From Bacteroidales bacterium (GTDB lineage Bacteria; Bacteroidota; Bacteroidia; Bacteroidales; UBA1402): DNA of 64,000 nt. The DNA lies in the NCBI GenBank assembly GCA_017380635.1, contig JAFODP010000006.1, positions 19,069 to 83,068 on the forward strand. Reading direction: 5' to 3'. The number at the start of each line of letters is the position of its first letter. Within the stretch, counting starts at the first letter, position 1. The notes below the pieces were generated by a model that saw nothing but the letters and a program-made list of their open reading frames with translations, was not told the DNA's origin and did not search any database. Positions 1 through 9,649 of this stretch are shown here, one piece after another. The translations under genes and the position numbers were made by a program.

Positions 1-432
1 GAATTGGTGATTTATGCGGCGGCTCTGGTGGGCGCCACCATGGGTTTCCTGTGGTACAATTCCTTCCCTGCGCAAGTGTTCATGGGCGATACCGGCAGTC
101 TGATGCTGGGCGGCGTGTTGGCCGTTTTTGCCATTATCATCCGTAAAGAAATCCTGTTGATATTGTTTTGCGGCGTTTATCTGGTGGAATCGCTTTCGGT
201 GATGTTGCAAGTGGGCTATTTCAAACATACCAAACGCAAAACGGGCGTGGGCAAGCGCATTTTCAAGATGACGCCTTTGCATCATCATTTCCAGAAGCCC
301 GGCAATGCCGGCATCGATGCTTTGATACAGAAACCTTTGATTCCCGTGCCCGAATCTAAGATTGTTTTCCGTTTCTGGTTGATTACCATCATTCTGACGG
401 TGTTGGCTATCATCACTTTAAAACTGAGATAA
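1..432 (+). CDS. mraY: MraY, phospho-N-acetylmuramoyl-pentapeptide transferase (3' part)
   Basis: Inner-membrane enzyme that transfers phospho-MurNAc-pentapeptide from UDP to undecaprenyl phosphate, giving lipid I. The window opens inside the gene; the reading frame is open from base 1 and about the last 143 codons are present. Visible family marks are [12 protein letters not shown], which holds a catalytic Asp, and the HHH signature in MTPLHHHFQ, followed by a final hydrophobic helix. Its TAA stop overlaps the murD ATG by one base (TAATG), so translation is probably coupled. The N-terminal membrane segments lie outside the window. Confidence 0.96.
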   Translation, partial: ELVIYAAALVGATMGFLWYNSFPAQVFMGDTGSLMLGGVLAVFAIIIRKEILLILFCGVYLVESLSVMLQVGYFKHTKRKTGVGKRIFKMTPLHHHFQKPGNAGIDALIQKPLIPVPESKIVFRFWLITIILTVLAIITLKLR

Positions 433-1766
433 TGAAAAAGATAGTTGTTTTAGGTGCCGGCGAAAGCGGTGCAGGTGCAGCCGTTCTGGCCAAGAAAAAA
501 GATTTTGATGTTTGGGTAAGCGACAAATCCCTGATCAAGGACAATTACAAAGCTTTGCTCAATCAATATGATATTGCCTGGGAAGAAGGCGAACATTCCA
601 TGGATAAAATCCTGGCTGCCGACGAAGTAATCAAAAGTCCGGGTATTCCCGACAAGGCGCCTGTTATCCAAGCTATTAAGGAAAAGAATATTCCCATCAT
701 CTCGGAGATTGAATTTGCGGCTCGTTATACTGATGCCAAGATGATTTGCATCACCGGCTCCAACGGAAAAACCACTACTACCATGCTCACCTATCACATT
801 ATGAAGCAGGGTGGTCTGAATGTAGGTTTGGCCGGCAATGTGGGCAAGAGTCTGGCTTTGCAGGTGGCCGAATCGCAACACGATTATTATGTGATAGAGT
901 TGAGCAGTTTCCAGTTGGACTATATGTTCGATTTTCGTGCCAATGTGGCTGTTTTGCTGAATATTACGCCCGACCATCTGGATCGTTATCATTACAATAT
1001 GCAAGAATATGTCGATGCGAAATTCCGTATCATCCAGAACCAGACACCGCAGGATGCTTTTGTGTATTGGAACGACGACCCCATCATTGCCAAGGAAATT
1101 GCCAAACGCGACATTGTGGCGCAAGCTTTCCCTTTCTCTTTGCAACGTCACGATGGTATCAAGGCATTTATCGAGAATAATTTGTTGGTAATCAATACGC
1201 CGGAACAGAATTTCGAGATTGAACAAGAGGCTTTGTCGCTGCGAGGTACGCACAATATGTACAATACCATGGCTTCGGCCATTGCGGCGAATATCGCGCA
1301 TATCAAAAAGGATGAAATCCGTCGTGCGCTGGGCGACTTCCAAGGCGTGGAACATCGTCTGGAACGCGTGTTGAAAGTGGGCGGCGTCAGCTATATCAAC
1401 GATTCCAAGGCTACCAACGTGAATTCCTGCTGGTACGCGCTCGAATCGATGAAGACGCCTTTGGTTCTCATTCTGGGCGGCACCGACAAGGGTAACGATT
1501 ATACCGAAATTGAAGCTTTGGTGCGCGAAAAAGTGCATTCCCTGATTTTCCTGGGCCTGGACAACGAAAAACTGCACGCTTTCTTCGATGGCAAAGTGCC
1601 CAATATCCGCGATGCCCGTTCTATGGAAGAAGCCGTGAAACAAGCTGCCGAATTGGCCCACGATGGCGATACGGTGCTTTTGTCGCCTTGCTGCGCCAGT
1701 TTCGATTTGTTTAACAATTATGAAGACCGCGGTCGTCAGTTTAAGGCTTGCGTTCGTGCATTATAA
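432..1766 (+). CDS. murD: MurD, UDP-MurNAc-L-alanine:D-glutamate ligase
   Basis: Cytoplasmic Mur ligase that adds D-glutamate to UDP-MurNAc-L-Ala with ATP hydrolysis. The 444-residue length is normal. The N-terminal Rossmann-like segment VVLGAGESGAG is followed by the ATP loop GSNGKTTTT near residue 109, the central RGTHNMYN motif, and the C-terminal NDSKATN and GGTDKGNDY motifs of the family. It sits between mraY and ftsW in the conserved dcw order, overlapping mraY by one base and ending 6 bp before ftsW. Confidence 0.97.
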   Translation: MKKIVVLGAGESGAGAAVLAKKKDFDVWVSDKSLIKDNYKALLNQYDIAWEEGEHSMDKILAADEVIKSPGIPDKAPVIQAIKEKNIPIISEIEFAARYTDAKMICITGSNGKTTTTMLTYHIMKQGGLNVGLAGNVGKSLALQVAESQHDYYVIELSSFQLDYMFDFRANVAVLLNITPDHLDRYHYNMQEYVDAKFRIIQNQTPQDAFVYWNDDPIIAKEIAKRDIVAQAFPFSLQRHDGIKAFIENNLLVINTPEQNFEIEQEALSLRGTHNMYNTMASAIAANIAHIKKDEIRRALGDFQGVEHRLERVLKVGGVSYINDSKATNVNSCWYALESMKTPLVLILGGTDKGNDYTEIEALVREKVHSLIFLGLDNEKLHAFFDGKVPNIRDARSMEEAVKQAAELAHDGDTVLLSPCCASFDLFNNYEDRGRQFKACVRAL

Positions 1767-1772
1767 AAAGAT

Positions 1773-3062
1773 ATGAGTTTATTTATCAAGAAGTTGTTTA
1801 AAGGCGATGCGGTGGTATGGATACTCTTTACCCTGCTTATCGTATTGAGTTTGGTGGAATGTTTTAGCGCCTTGGGTACCTTGGCCTATTCCCGCGCCAA
1901 TCTCTTTCAGCCGATTATTCGTCATGGTGGCTTCCTTATGGTGGGTTTTGCCTTGGTGGTGGCGCTGCATCATGTGCCTTACAAAATAACCGGCATTATT
2001 GCGCCTTTGGCGATGATTATCTCCATCATCTTCTTGATATTAGCTTTGTTTAGCGGGGTGGAATTGAACGACGCCAAGCGCTGGCTGGATATTTTCGGCA
2101 TACAGTTCCAGCCTTCGGAAATTGCGAAAGTTTCTTTGGTAATGTACATTGCTTGGACCATGGGCAAAGCGCATCAGAATGAAGACGGACGCGAAAAGGC
2201 CTTTTGGCGCGTGCTGATTGCCACCGGCATCATTGTCTTGCTGATTTTTACGCAGAATATGTCTACCGCGGTGATGATATCTTTTTTCGCTTATCTGATG
2301 TTGTGGATAGGCGGAGCGCCCAAGAAACACATGTTGTATTTGACCGGTATCGTGGCCGCTTTCGGTCTGTTGGCCTATATCGCTTTGGTGAGCATTCCCG
2401 ATATTCCCGGCGTGTCGCGTTGGAGCGAATGGCATAGCCGTTTGGTGAGCAACGAAGTGGATGTGCTCGATGCCTCCTATCGTATCACCGACGATAATCT
2501 GCAGAAACATCATGCCAAGATTGCCATTTCCCAAGGAAAATTTTTGGGAGTGTTGCCCGGTAACAGCTCTCAGCGCGACTTTTTGCCGCAAGCATATTCC
2601 GATTTCATTTACGCCATCATTATCGAAGACTTGGGATGGTTGGGCCTTTTGGGTGTGCCCTTGATTTATATCATGCTGCTTTTCCGTTGTCGGAAGATTG
2701 CCAAGTCGTGCACACGAATGGTGCCGGCGCTTTTGGTGATGGGTTGCGGTTTGATTGTGGCCATGCAGGCTTTTGTGAATATGGCCGTGGCCGTAGGATT
2801 CTTCCCTGTGACGGGACAAGCCTTGCCTTTGGTGAGTCGTGGGGGAACTTCGGGTGTGATTACTTGTTTGTATTTCGCCCTTATATTGAGTGTGAGCCGT
2901 TATGGGGCTTCTGAAACGGAAGAAGAAGTGTGGGAAGCCGAAGACGCCGCCATGGCACAAGCCGAGGCTGAACATCTGGCCGCCGCTGCCGAAAAAATAG
3001 CGCAAGCCGAAGCGGCACAACAAGCATTAAGTACAGAAGATTATGCCTCTATGGCAGAATAA
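1773..3062 (+). CDS. ftsW: FtsW, SEDS-family septal peptidoglycan polymerase
   Basis: Polytopic membrane protein of the SEDS family that polymerises lipid II at the septum together with a class B PBP. Many hydrophobic segments are visible, and the C-terminal SEDS signature appears as TGQALPLVSRGGTSG. The order murD-ftsW-murG supports FtsW rather than RodA. Unusually, the last 45 or so residues form an Ala/Glu/Gln-rich, probably helical and acidic cytoplasmic tail after the last membrane helix. The stop lies 10 bp before the murG start chosen here. Confidence 0.95.
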   Translation: MSLFIKKLFKGDAVVWILFTLLIVLSLVECFSALGTLAYSRANLFQPIIRHGGFLMVGFALVVALHHVPYKITGIIAPLAMIISIIFLILALFSGVELNDAKRWLDIFGIQFQPSEIAKVSLVMYIAWTMGKAHQNEDGREKAFWRVLIATGIIVLLIFTQNMSTAVMISFFAYLMLWIGGAPKKHMLYLTGIVAAFGLLAYIALVSIPDIPGVSRWSEWHSRLVSNEVDVLDASYRITDDNLQKHHAKIAISQGKFLGVLPGNSSQRDFLPQAYSDFIYAIIIEDLGWLGLLGVPLIYIMLLFRCRKIAKSCTRMVPALLVMGCGLIVAMQAFVNMAVAVGFFPVTGQALPLVSRGGTSGVITCLYFALILSVSRYGASETEEEVWEAEDAAMAQAEAEHLAAAAEKIAQAEAAQQALSTEDYASMAE

Positions 3063-3072
3063 TATAAAGAAG

Positions 3073-4167
3073 ATGGAAAAACAAAGATTCATTATTTCAG
3101 GAGGCGGAACGGGAGGCCATATCTTCCCCGCTATTTCTATCGCCAACGCCATCAAGGCAAAGTTGCCGCAGGCAGAGATTCTCTTTGTCGGTGCTGAAAA
3201 TCGTATGGAGATGCAACGCGTGCCGGCGGCGGGTTATCGCATTGTGGGTTTGCCTATCTGTGGCTTCGACCGTAAACATCTGCTGAAGAATGTCAAGACT
3301 TTGTGGAATCTTCTTCGATCGTTGCGTCTGGCCAGACGTATTGTGAAAGACTTTAAGCCCGATGCGGCTATCGGGGTGGGCGGCTATGCCAGCGGCCCGC
3401 TGCTGCGGGCCGCTGCCTCCCTGGGCGTGCCTTGCTATCTGCAGGAACAGAATTCTTACGCCGGTCTCACCAATAAATGGTTGGCCTCTAAAGCCAAGCG
3501 CATTTGCGTAGCCTATCATGGCATGGAAAAATTTTTCCCCGCCGACAAGATTGTCCTCACCGGCAATCCCGTGCGTCAGGATTTGCTCAAAGGCGCATCG
3601 CTCAAAAATGAAGCTTTGGCACATTATGCCATGACAGCCGACAAGCCTGTTTTGTTGGTGGTGGGCGGTAGTTTGGGCGCCGGCAGCATCAACCAGGCCA
3701 TGTTGGCGCATATCGATGAATTGGAAGCCGCTCAGGTGCAAGTGTTGTGGCAGACAGGAAAATATTATTACGACAATATCCAAACACAACTGGCTGGCAA
3801 GACGCTGAAAAATGTCCAGGTGACACAGTTTGTCGATCGCATGGATTACGCTTATGCCATGGCCGATTTGGTGGTGTCGCGTGCGGGAGCCAGCAGTATT
3901 TCCGAACTTTGTCTCTTGGGTAAAGCATGTGTGTTGGTACCTTCGCCCAATGTGGCCGAAGATCATCAGACCAAGAATGCCATGGCTTTGGTGAACGAAC
4001 AAGCTGCCGTGATGTTACGCGATGTCGAAGTAAAAGACAAGTTGGTGCCCACCGCCTTGCAACTCTTGAAAGACGAAGCCGCGTTGCAAGCTTTGCGCCA
4101 GCATATTCTCCGTCTGGCCTTGCCCGATTCGGCAGAAAAAATTGCAGATATAGTTATTGAAGGATAA
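3073..4167 (+). CDS. murG: MurG, lipid II-forming GlcNAc transferase
   Basis: Peripheral membrane GT28 glycosyltransferase that adds GlcNAc to lipid I. The N-terminal loop SGGGTGGHIFPA, the GNPVR motif, GGSLGA and the donor-site SRAGASSISE segment are all present; 364 residues is normal. I start at the ATG at 3073 (MEKQRFIISGGG). An upstream in-frame ATG at 3043 lies inside ftsW and would add ten residues with no family resemblance. The gene ends one base before the murC ATG. Confidence 0.96.
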   Translation: MEKQRFIISGGGTGGHIFPAISIANAIKAKLPQAEILFVGAENRMEMQRVPAAGYRIVGLPICGFDRKHLLKNVKTLWNLLRSLRLARRIVKDFKPDAAIGVGGYASGPLLRAAASLGVPCYLQEQNSYAGLTNKWLASKAKRICVAYHGMEKFFPADKIVLTGNPVRQDLLKGASLKNEALAHYAMTADKPVLLVVGGSLGAGSINQAMLAHIDELEAAQVQVLWQTGKYYYDNIQTQLAGKTLKNVQVTQFVDRMDYAYAMADLVVSRAGASSISELCLLGKACVLVPSPNVAEDHQTKNAMALVNEQAAVMLRDVEVKDKLVPTALQLLKDEAALQALRQHILRLALPDSAEKIADIVIEG

Positions 4168-4168
4168 G

Positions 4169-5548
4169 ATGAAGAACGTATATTTCATAGGTATCGGCGG
4201 CATCGGAATGAGTAATCTGGCCCGCTATTTCAAACACGAAGGCTACCAAGTGGCCGGTTACGATCGTACCCGCACGCCCTTGTGTGCACAGTTGGAAAAC
4301 GAAGGCATTGCCATTCATTACGAAGACAATGTGGCTTTGATTCCTGAAGATTTTCGTCAGAAAGAAGAGACTTTGGTGGTAAGAACGCCGGCTGTGCCTT
4401 TAACGCACAGCGAATTGCAATATTTCGAGCAAGGCGGATTCAACATGATGAAACGTGCTGCTGTCTTGGGCGAAATCTCCAAAGATAAACGCGCGCTCTG
4501 CGTGGCCGGAACACATGGCAAAACCACTACCAGCACTTTGTTGGCGCATTTGTTGCGTCAGTCGCCCATCGATTGTAACGCTTTTTTGGGCGGTATTTCC
4601 AAGAATTATCAGAACAATCTGCTGCTTTCTGCCAAGAGCGATTTCGCCGTTATCGAGGCCGACGAATACGACCGTTCGTTCCATCATCTGCGTCCCTATA
4701 TGGCTATCATTACGTCGGTGGATCCCGATCATCTGGATATTTATGGCACGCACGAGGCCTATCTGGAATCTTTTGCCCATTTCACTTCTTTGATTCAAGA
4801 GGGTGGAGCTTTGGTGAAGAAAGTGGGACTTCCGCTGAAAGAACGTTGCCAGGCTTCGGTAAAAGTGTATCAATATGCCGGCCCCAATGCCTCGCAGGAC
4901 GAAAAAGCCCAGGCCGATTTCTATGCCGATAAACCTACTTTTGTCAAGGGACGTCTGTATTTCGATTTTCATTATCCGCAAGGCTGTATCCCTCAAATGG
5001 AGTTGGGACTTCCGATGATGATTCATGTGGAAAATGCGGTGGCAGCCATGGCAATTGCCCATCTGAACGGCGTGAGCGACGAAGATTTGCGTGCGGCACT
5101 GGCCTGTTTCCAAGGCAATCAACGACGTTTCGATTACCAGATTCGTCGCGACGATTTCGTGTATATCGACGATTATGCGCATCATCCCGACGAATTGCGC
5201 GCCAGCATCGCTTCATTGAAAGCACTTTATGCCGACAAGAAGATTACAGGTATTTTCCAACCGCATCTTTATAGCCGTACCCGCGACTTCGCGCCCGAAT
5301 TTGCCCAGGTGCTTTCGCTTTTGGACGAAGTGATTTTGCTCGATATTTATCCCGCGCGCGAAGAACCCATTCCCGGCGTCAGCTCGGAGATGATTTTCAA
5401 GGATATTACTTGTCCGCATAAAGAAATGGCAAGTTTGCAGACATTGTGCGATTTGTTGAAAGATAAGGAATTGGAAGTTTTGGTAACTTTGGGCGCCGGC
5501 GACATCGACAAGTTGGTTCCTCAAATTAAAAGCATGTTCGAACAATGA
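4169..5548 (+). CDS. murC: MurC, UDP-MurNAc:L-alanine ligase
   Basis: Cytoplasmic Mur ligase that attaches L-alanine, the first residue of the peptide stem. Visible motifs are the N-terminal GIGGIGMSNLA nucleotide fold, the ATP loop GTHGKTTT, DEYDRSFHHL, and HHPDEL in the third domain; 459 residues is normal. The ATG at 4169 directly follows the murG stop. An in-frame TTG at 4157 would overlap murG and is not needed. The 3' end overlaps the ftsQ start (ATGA), so translational coupling is likely. Confidence 0.97.
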   Translation: MKNVYFIGIGGIGMSNLARYFKHEGYQVAGYDRTRTPLCAQLENEGIAIHYEDNVALIPEDFRQKEETLVVRTPAVPLTHSELQYFEQGGFNMMKRAAVLGEISKDKRALCVAGTHGKTTTSTLLAHLLRQSPIDCNAFLGGISKNYQNNLLLSAKSDFAVIEADEYDRSFHHLRPYMAIITSVDPDHLDIYGTHEAYLESFAHFTSLIQEGGALVKKVGLPLKERCQASVKVYQYAGPNASQDEKAQADFYADKPTFVKGRLYFDFHYPQGCIPQMELGLPMMIHVENAVAAMAIAHLNGVSDEDLRAALACFQGNQRRFDYQIRRDDFVYIDDYAHHPDELRASIASLKALYADKKITGIFQPHLYSRTRDFAPEFAQVLSLLDEVILLDIYPAREEPIPGVSSEMIFKDITCPHKEMASLQTLCDLLKDKELEVLVTLGAGDIDKLVPQIKSMFEQ

Positions 5549-6300
5549 GAAAGATAAAGTCCTGGATTTTTTGGATGATAGCCGTCGTGCTGGCGCTCTA
5601 TATTGTGCTGGCCGGCCGATTTATTGCACCTGCACGCGCACAAGCACTTGTACGTCAGGTGGAAATCCATATCGAGGACAGTTTGGCGCATCCCTACGTG
5701 AAGGCGGCCGAAATCAGACAGCTGCTTTTGGTGAACGACTTGTTGCAAGATTCTTTGTCTTTGGACAGTGTCCGTTTACAGGCGATGGAAGATTTGGTGG
5801 CTTCGCATCCTTTGGTGAAAAAGGCCGAGGTGTATACGCGTCCTTCCGGTCATTTGCGCGTGGATGTTTGGCAACGTCTGCCCATCTTGCGCATCATTGG
5901 CAACCAAGGACAATTCTTCCTCGACGACCAAGCCAAGGTGATGGAAATGAAGACGCATCAGATTGGGGCCGTGGTGGATGTTCCGGTGGTGACGGGTCAT
6001 GTGCAGGCGCAAGATTCTGCCTTGTTGCACAAGTTGTACGATGTGGCCAGATTTCTGCAACAAGACGATTTCTGGAATGCCATGATTACGCAGATGGAAG
6101 TGCACGCCGATGCTTCGATGTCGTTGTATTTGCGTCTTTGCGACTTTGAAGTGGCTTTTGGTCAGATAGAAAATATCGAAGACAAGATGGCAGCGCTGCG
6201 CAGTTTTTACGAAGATGCCTTGCCCAAATTGGGTTGGAATCGTTACGAAAAAATCAGTTTGGAATTTAATAATCAGATAGTTTGCACCAAGAAAAAATAA
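5545..6300 (+). CDS. ftsQ: FtsQ-like cell division protein
   Basis: Bitopic divisome protein thought to link early and late division proteins. The sequence has a short cytoplasmic N-terminus, one membrane helix at about residues 8-28, and a periplasmic part starting with a POTRA-like region, followed by the segment with FFLDDQAKVMEM. Primary sequence conservation is low, so the assignment rests on topology, size (251 residues) and position between murC and ftsA. It overlaps murC by four bases (ATGA) and ends one base before ftsA. Confidence 0.88.
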   Translation: MRKIKSWIFWMIAVVLALYIVLAGRFIAPARAQALVRQVEIHIEDSLAHPYVKAAEIRQLLLVNDLLQDSLSLDSVRLQAMEDLVASHPLVKKAEVYTRPSGHLRVDVWQRLPILRIIGNQGQFFLDDQAKVMEMKTHQIGAVVDVPVVTGHVQAQDSALLHKLYDVARFLQQDDFWNAMITQMEVHADASMSLYLRLCDFEVAFGQIENIEDKMAALRSFYEDALPKLGWNRYEKISLEFNNQIVCTKKK

Positions 6301-6301
6301 T

Positions 6302-7645
6302 ATGATGACTCAAGAAAACAACTACGCATTGGTGTTTGATATAGGTAGCTCCTGTATTAAACTTTGTTTGGGAGAGAAGATGGATGATGCTTTGCGGATA
6401 TTGTCCGTAATCAAGCGTCCCATCGGCAGCGAAATCCGTCGTGGCATGGTACAGAAAAGCCAGGAAGTGAGCCTATTGCTCGAAGAAATGCTGAACGAAC
6501 TCAAAGCGAGCGTCGATTTCGACTTCGAGATAGACAATATCTACGTGGGTATCAATGCATACGGTATGCGATCATTGCCCTTGCAGGCCTCCTTCGAATT
6601 GAATTATGAACGCGTGGTGGACGATGCTGTCTTGGATGAACTTTTCGACGAAGCCATGTCGAATTTCAACGATCAGGATGATTTCGATTCGCGTCATACT
6701 TTTGTGCAGGAATATGTAGTGGATGGTTTCCGCACGATGAATCCTGCCGGAGAAAAGCCGCGCAAGATTGATGCCTATTACAAAGTGGTGATGGGTAAGA
6801 ATCAGATATTCCGCAATTTGGAAGCCGCGCTCGACGAAACGAGTTTGCAGGGAAAATATCATCTCGAACTGGGCGTGATTGCCTCGGCAGTGGCGGTGCT
6901 CTCCAAGGAAGACAAGGAAAAAGGCGTGGTCGTGGTAGATTTTGGTGCAGAAACCACGGGCATTTGTGTCATCAAGGACGATGTGGTGCGTCATGTGGCC
7001 ATTTTGCCTTTCGGCGGACAGAACATCACTCGCGACCTTACACAGATTGCCGGATTGAGTTTGCAAGAAGCCGAAGCGCTGAAAATTGAAAAAGGCAATG
7101 CGCTGCATTATACCGAATTGATGATGCGTGCCAAGAAGGAAAACGGTCGTCAGTTGGAATTCAATGGCCCCGACAAGGAAGTGAACGAAATTGTGGTGGC
7201 GCGTATCGAGGAAATTGTCGATAATATTTGGGCGCAGATTCGTTATGCTTGGTCTACTCCCAGCACTTTGGCCAACGGCATTGTCATCACCGGAGGTGCA
7301 TCTCGTCTGAAAAATCTGGTAAATTTGTTGCATCAGAAAACCAATTTGCAAGTGCGTCCGTCGTCCATCGAGCCGGAAATGGCACAAGTGTACGGGCTGA
7401 TGGAATTGGCCAAGGAAAACTGTATCAGCTTGCAGGAAAGAAAAGCCGAAGAAGAAACTTTTGTGGACGAAGATCTTTTTGCCGCCACCGAAGTGGAAAC
7501 GCAGCTGGAAGAAACCCAAGCATCCGTGGAAACAATCATAGAAACGCCTGCGGCTGCTAAGCAGAAAGAAAAACGCGATAGAGGCATCAAGAACGGCGGA
7601 AAATTTTTCAAGGATTTGTTCTCTTCGCTTACCGATGATAATTAA
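6302..7645 (+). CDS. ftsA: FtsA, actin-like divisome membrane anchor
   Basis: Actin-fold ATPase that tethers FtsZ to the membrane and recruits later division proteins. The phosphate-1 loop FDIGSSCIKLCLG at the N-terminus, the phosphate-2 region VVVDFGAETTGICV, and the adenosine loop ITGGASRLKNL are present. The tail runs through a low-complexity Glu/Thr/Ala linker to a basic, amphipathic C-terminal helix (FFKDLFSSL), which fits the membrane-targeting sequence of the family. It lies directly before ftsZ, with an 11-bp gap. Confidence 0.96.
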   Translation: MMTQENNYALVFDIGSSCIKLCLGEKMDDALRILSVIKRPIGSEIRRGMVQKSQEVSLLLEEMLNELKASVDFDFEIDNIYVGINAYGMRSLPLQASFELNYERVVDDAVLDELFDEAMSNFNDQDDFDSRHTFVQEYVVDGFRTMNPAGEKPRKIDAYYKVVMGKNQIFRNLEAALDETSLQGKYHLELGVIASAVAVLSKEDKEKGVVVVDFGAETTGICVIKDDVVRHVAILPFGGQNITRDLTQIAGLSLQEAEALKIEKGNALHYTELMMRAKKENGRQLEFNGPDKEVNEIVVARIEEIVDNIWAQIRYAWSTPSTLANGIVITGGASRLKNLVNLLHQKTNLQVRPSSIEPEMAQVYGLMELAKENCISLQERKAEEETFVDEDLFAATEVETQLEETQASVETIIETPAAAKQKEKRDRGIKNGGKFFKDLFSSLTDDN

Positions 7646-7656
7646 TAGTCAGGATT

Positions 7657-8868
7657 ATGGAAGATAAAGATTTGATACCCTATGTATTGCCCGAAAAACA
7701 ACCCACCATCATCAAAGTGGTTGGCGTAGGCGGTGGCGGTGGAAATGCCGTCAATCATATGTTCAATGCCGGTATTCGCGATGTGAGTTATCTTATTTGC
7801 AATACCGATCAGCAAGTGTTGTTTGCTTCTCCCATTCCCGACAAATTGCAGTTGGGCCCGGAAACCACGCATGGTTTGGGCGCGGGCAATAAGCCTGCCG
7901 TAGCGGCTCAGGCAGCCGAAGAAAGCGAAGCGGATATTCGTCGAGCTTTGGGCGATAGCACCAAGATGGTGTTCATCACAGCCGGTATGGGTGGTGGCAC
8001 CGGAACGGGCGCGGCTCCTGTCATTGCACGCATTGCGCGATCGATGGATATTCTTACCGTCGGTATCGTTACCATTCCTTTCAGTTGGGAAGGCGCGGTG
8101 AAAATCAATCAGGCGATGGACGGCGTGGACGAAATCAGCAAGAATGTCGATGCGCTTTTGGTGATCAACAACGATTTGCTCAGCACCATTTATCCCGACT
8201 TGACGGTGATGAACGGTTTCAAGAAAGCCGACGATACGCTGTGTACGGCCGCCAAGAGCATAGCCGAAATCATCACCATTCCCGGTTATATCAACCTCGA
8301 CTTTGCCGATGTGAAGACGGTGTTGAAAGATGGCGGCGTGGCCGTGATGAGTGCCGGTTTTGCCAAAGGTCGCAACCGCGTCATCGATGCCATGAACGAT
8401 GCTTTGCGTTCGCCCTTGCTCAACAACAACGATGTGTTCCAGGCCAGCAAGATTCTGTTCAATATTTCATGCAGCAGTTCGCACGAATTGGTATTGGAAG
8501 AAACCCAACAGATCAACAAGTTTATGGAACAGTTCGAAGATCGCGTTCAAGTGGTGATTTGGGGTATTTCTATCGACGAAAATTTGGGCGAAGACCTGAA
8601 AGTGACCATGTTGGCCAGTGGTTTCGGTGTGAACGATCTGCCTTCGATGAAGCAATTCCATCAGCAGGAAGAAAATAAAAATCAGGCGGAACAGGAAGAA
8701 ACCCGTATCCGCCGTGACAATCAGATTCGTTCGTATTATGGTAAGGCCGGTGTGCCGCCGCGTCATTTCTATTGCACGCCTTTCGTTATGAGCGAAGCCG
8801 ATCTGAACGACGATGCTTTGATTGAAAAACTTAGCGAAGAACCAGCCAATCAGCGTACTAAACAATAA
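7657..8868 (+). CDS. ftsZ: FtsZ, tubulin-like division GTPase
   Basis: GTP-dependent cytoskeletal protein that forms the Z-ring. It has the N-terminal GVGGGGGNAVNHM nucleotide segment, the tubulin signature GMGGGTGTGAAPV near residue 110, and a C-terminal tail with acidic and charged residues after about residue 330. At 403 residues the linker is short to medium. It is the last gene of the cluster; its 3' end overlaps the 3' end of the convergent argB by 11 bp, leaving no room for a conventional intergenic terminator. Confidence 0.98.
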   Translation: MEDKDLIPYVLPEKQPTIIKVVGVGGGGGNAVNHMFNAGIRDVSYLICNTDQQVLFASPIPDKLQLGPETTHGLGAGNKPAVAAQAAEESEADIRRALGDSTKMVFITAGMGGGTGTGAAPVIARIARSMDILTVGIVTIPFSWEGAVKINQAMDGVDEISKNVDALLVINNDLLSTIYPDLTVMNGFKKADDTLCTAAKSIAEIITIPGYINLDFADVKTVLKDGGVAVMSAGFAKGRNRVIDAMNDALRSPLLNNNDVFQASKILFNISCSSSHELVLEETQQINKFMEQFEDRVQVVIWGISIDENLGEDLKVTMLASGFGVNDLPSMKQFHQQEENKNQAEQEETRIRRDNQIRSYYGKAGVPPRHFYCTPFVMSEADLNDDALIEKLSEEPANQRTKQ

Positions 8869-9628
8869 TATGGGTACCTCCGCCGCTCAGTAGGCGGTCG
8901 GCTTGGGTGATGATGACTTCCTTCACGCCGCAAGCCAAAGCATTAAAGGCATTGTCCAATTTGGGAATCATTCCCCCTTGGATGATGCCTTCTTCTTTGT
9001 ATTGTTCAAACTCTTTGCGCTTGATTTCGCGGATAAGGCTGTTGTCGTCGTCGGGATTCATCAGCACGCCGGGTTTTTCGAAGCAATAATACAGATGCAC
9101 ATCGAAATGAGGCGCCATGGCTTTGGCCAGTTCGTTAGCCACCGTGTCGGCATTGGTGTTGAGCAATTGTCCCTGACGGTCGTGGGTGATGGGAGCCACC
9201 ACCGGCACAATGTTCTGATTAATCAGGTCGGCCAATACATCGCCTTGCACTTCCTGCACGTCGCCCACAAAGCCATAGTCGATATCTTTCACCGGACGTT
9301 TGCTGCTACGAATCAGGTTGAAATCGGCACCGCAAAGACCCATGGCATTGATATGCAAGGCTTGCAATTGAGCCACGATATTTTTGTTCACCAAACCGGC
9401 ATACACCATGGTAACCACTTCTAGCGTTTCGCGGTCGGTGATGCGGCGTCCTTCCACCATTTTGGTTTCGATGCCCATTTTCTGTGACAGCTCGGTAGCC
9501 AATTTTCCGCCGCCATGAACCAATATCTTATAACCGGCAATTTGTTTGAAATCGTTCAAGAGTTTGGCAAGCGTTTCGGGATTTTCCACCACTTTTCCGC
9601 CCACCTTGATTAAAGAAAGTTTATTCAT
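8858..9628 (-). CDS. argB: ArgB, N-acetylglutamate kinase
   Basis: Phosphorylates N-acetyl-L-glutamate (or the N-succinyl substrate used in some Bacteroidetes) in arginine synthesis. The amino-acid-kinase fold is seen in LIKVGGKVVENP at the N-terminus, the VHGGGKLATELSQKMG substrate loop, and the C-terminal GGMIPKLDNAFNA motif. The 256-residue length is usual. It is the third gene of a minus-strand run (peptidase, lipA, argB), 21 bp after lipA; other arginine genes are not in the window. Confidence 0.95.
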   Translation of the reverse strand: MNKLSLIKVGGKVVENPETLAKLLNDFKQIAGYKILVHGGGKLATELSQKMGIETKMVEGRRITDRETLEVVTMVYAGLVNKNIVAQLQALHINAMGLCGADFNLIRSSKRPVKDIDYGFVGDVQEVQGDVLADLINQNIVPVVAPITHDRQGQLLNTNADTVANELAKAMAPHFDVHLYYCFEKPGVLMNPDDDNSLIREIKRKEFEQYKEEGIIQGGMIPKLDNAFNALACGVKEVIITQADRLLSGGGTHIIV

Positions 9629-9649
9629 ATAGAAAATAGATAGTTAGTA

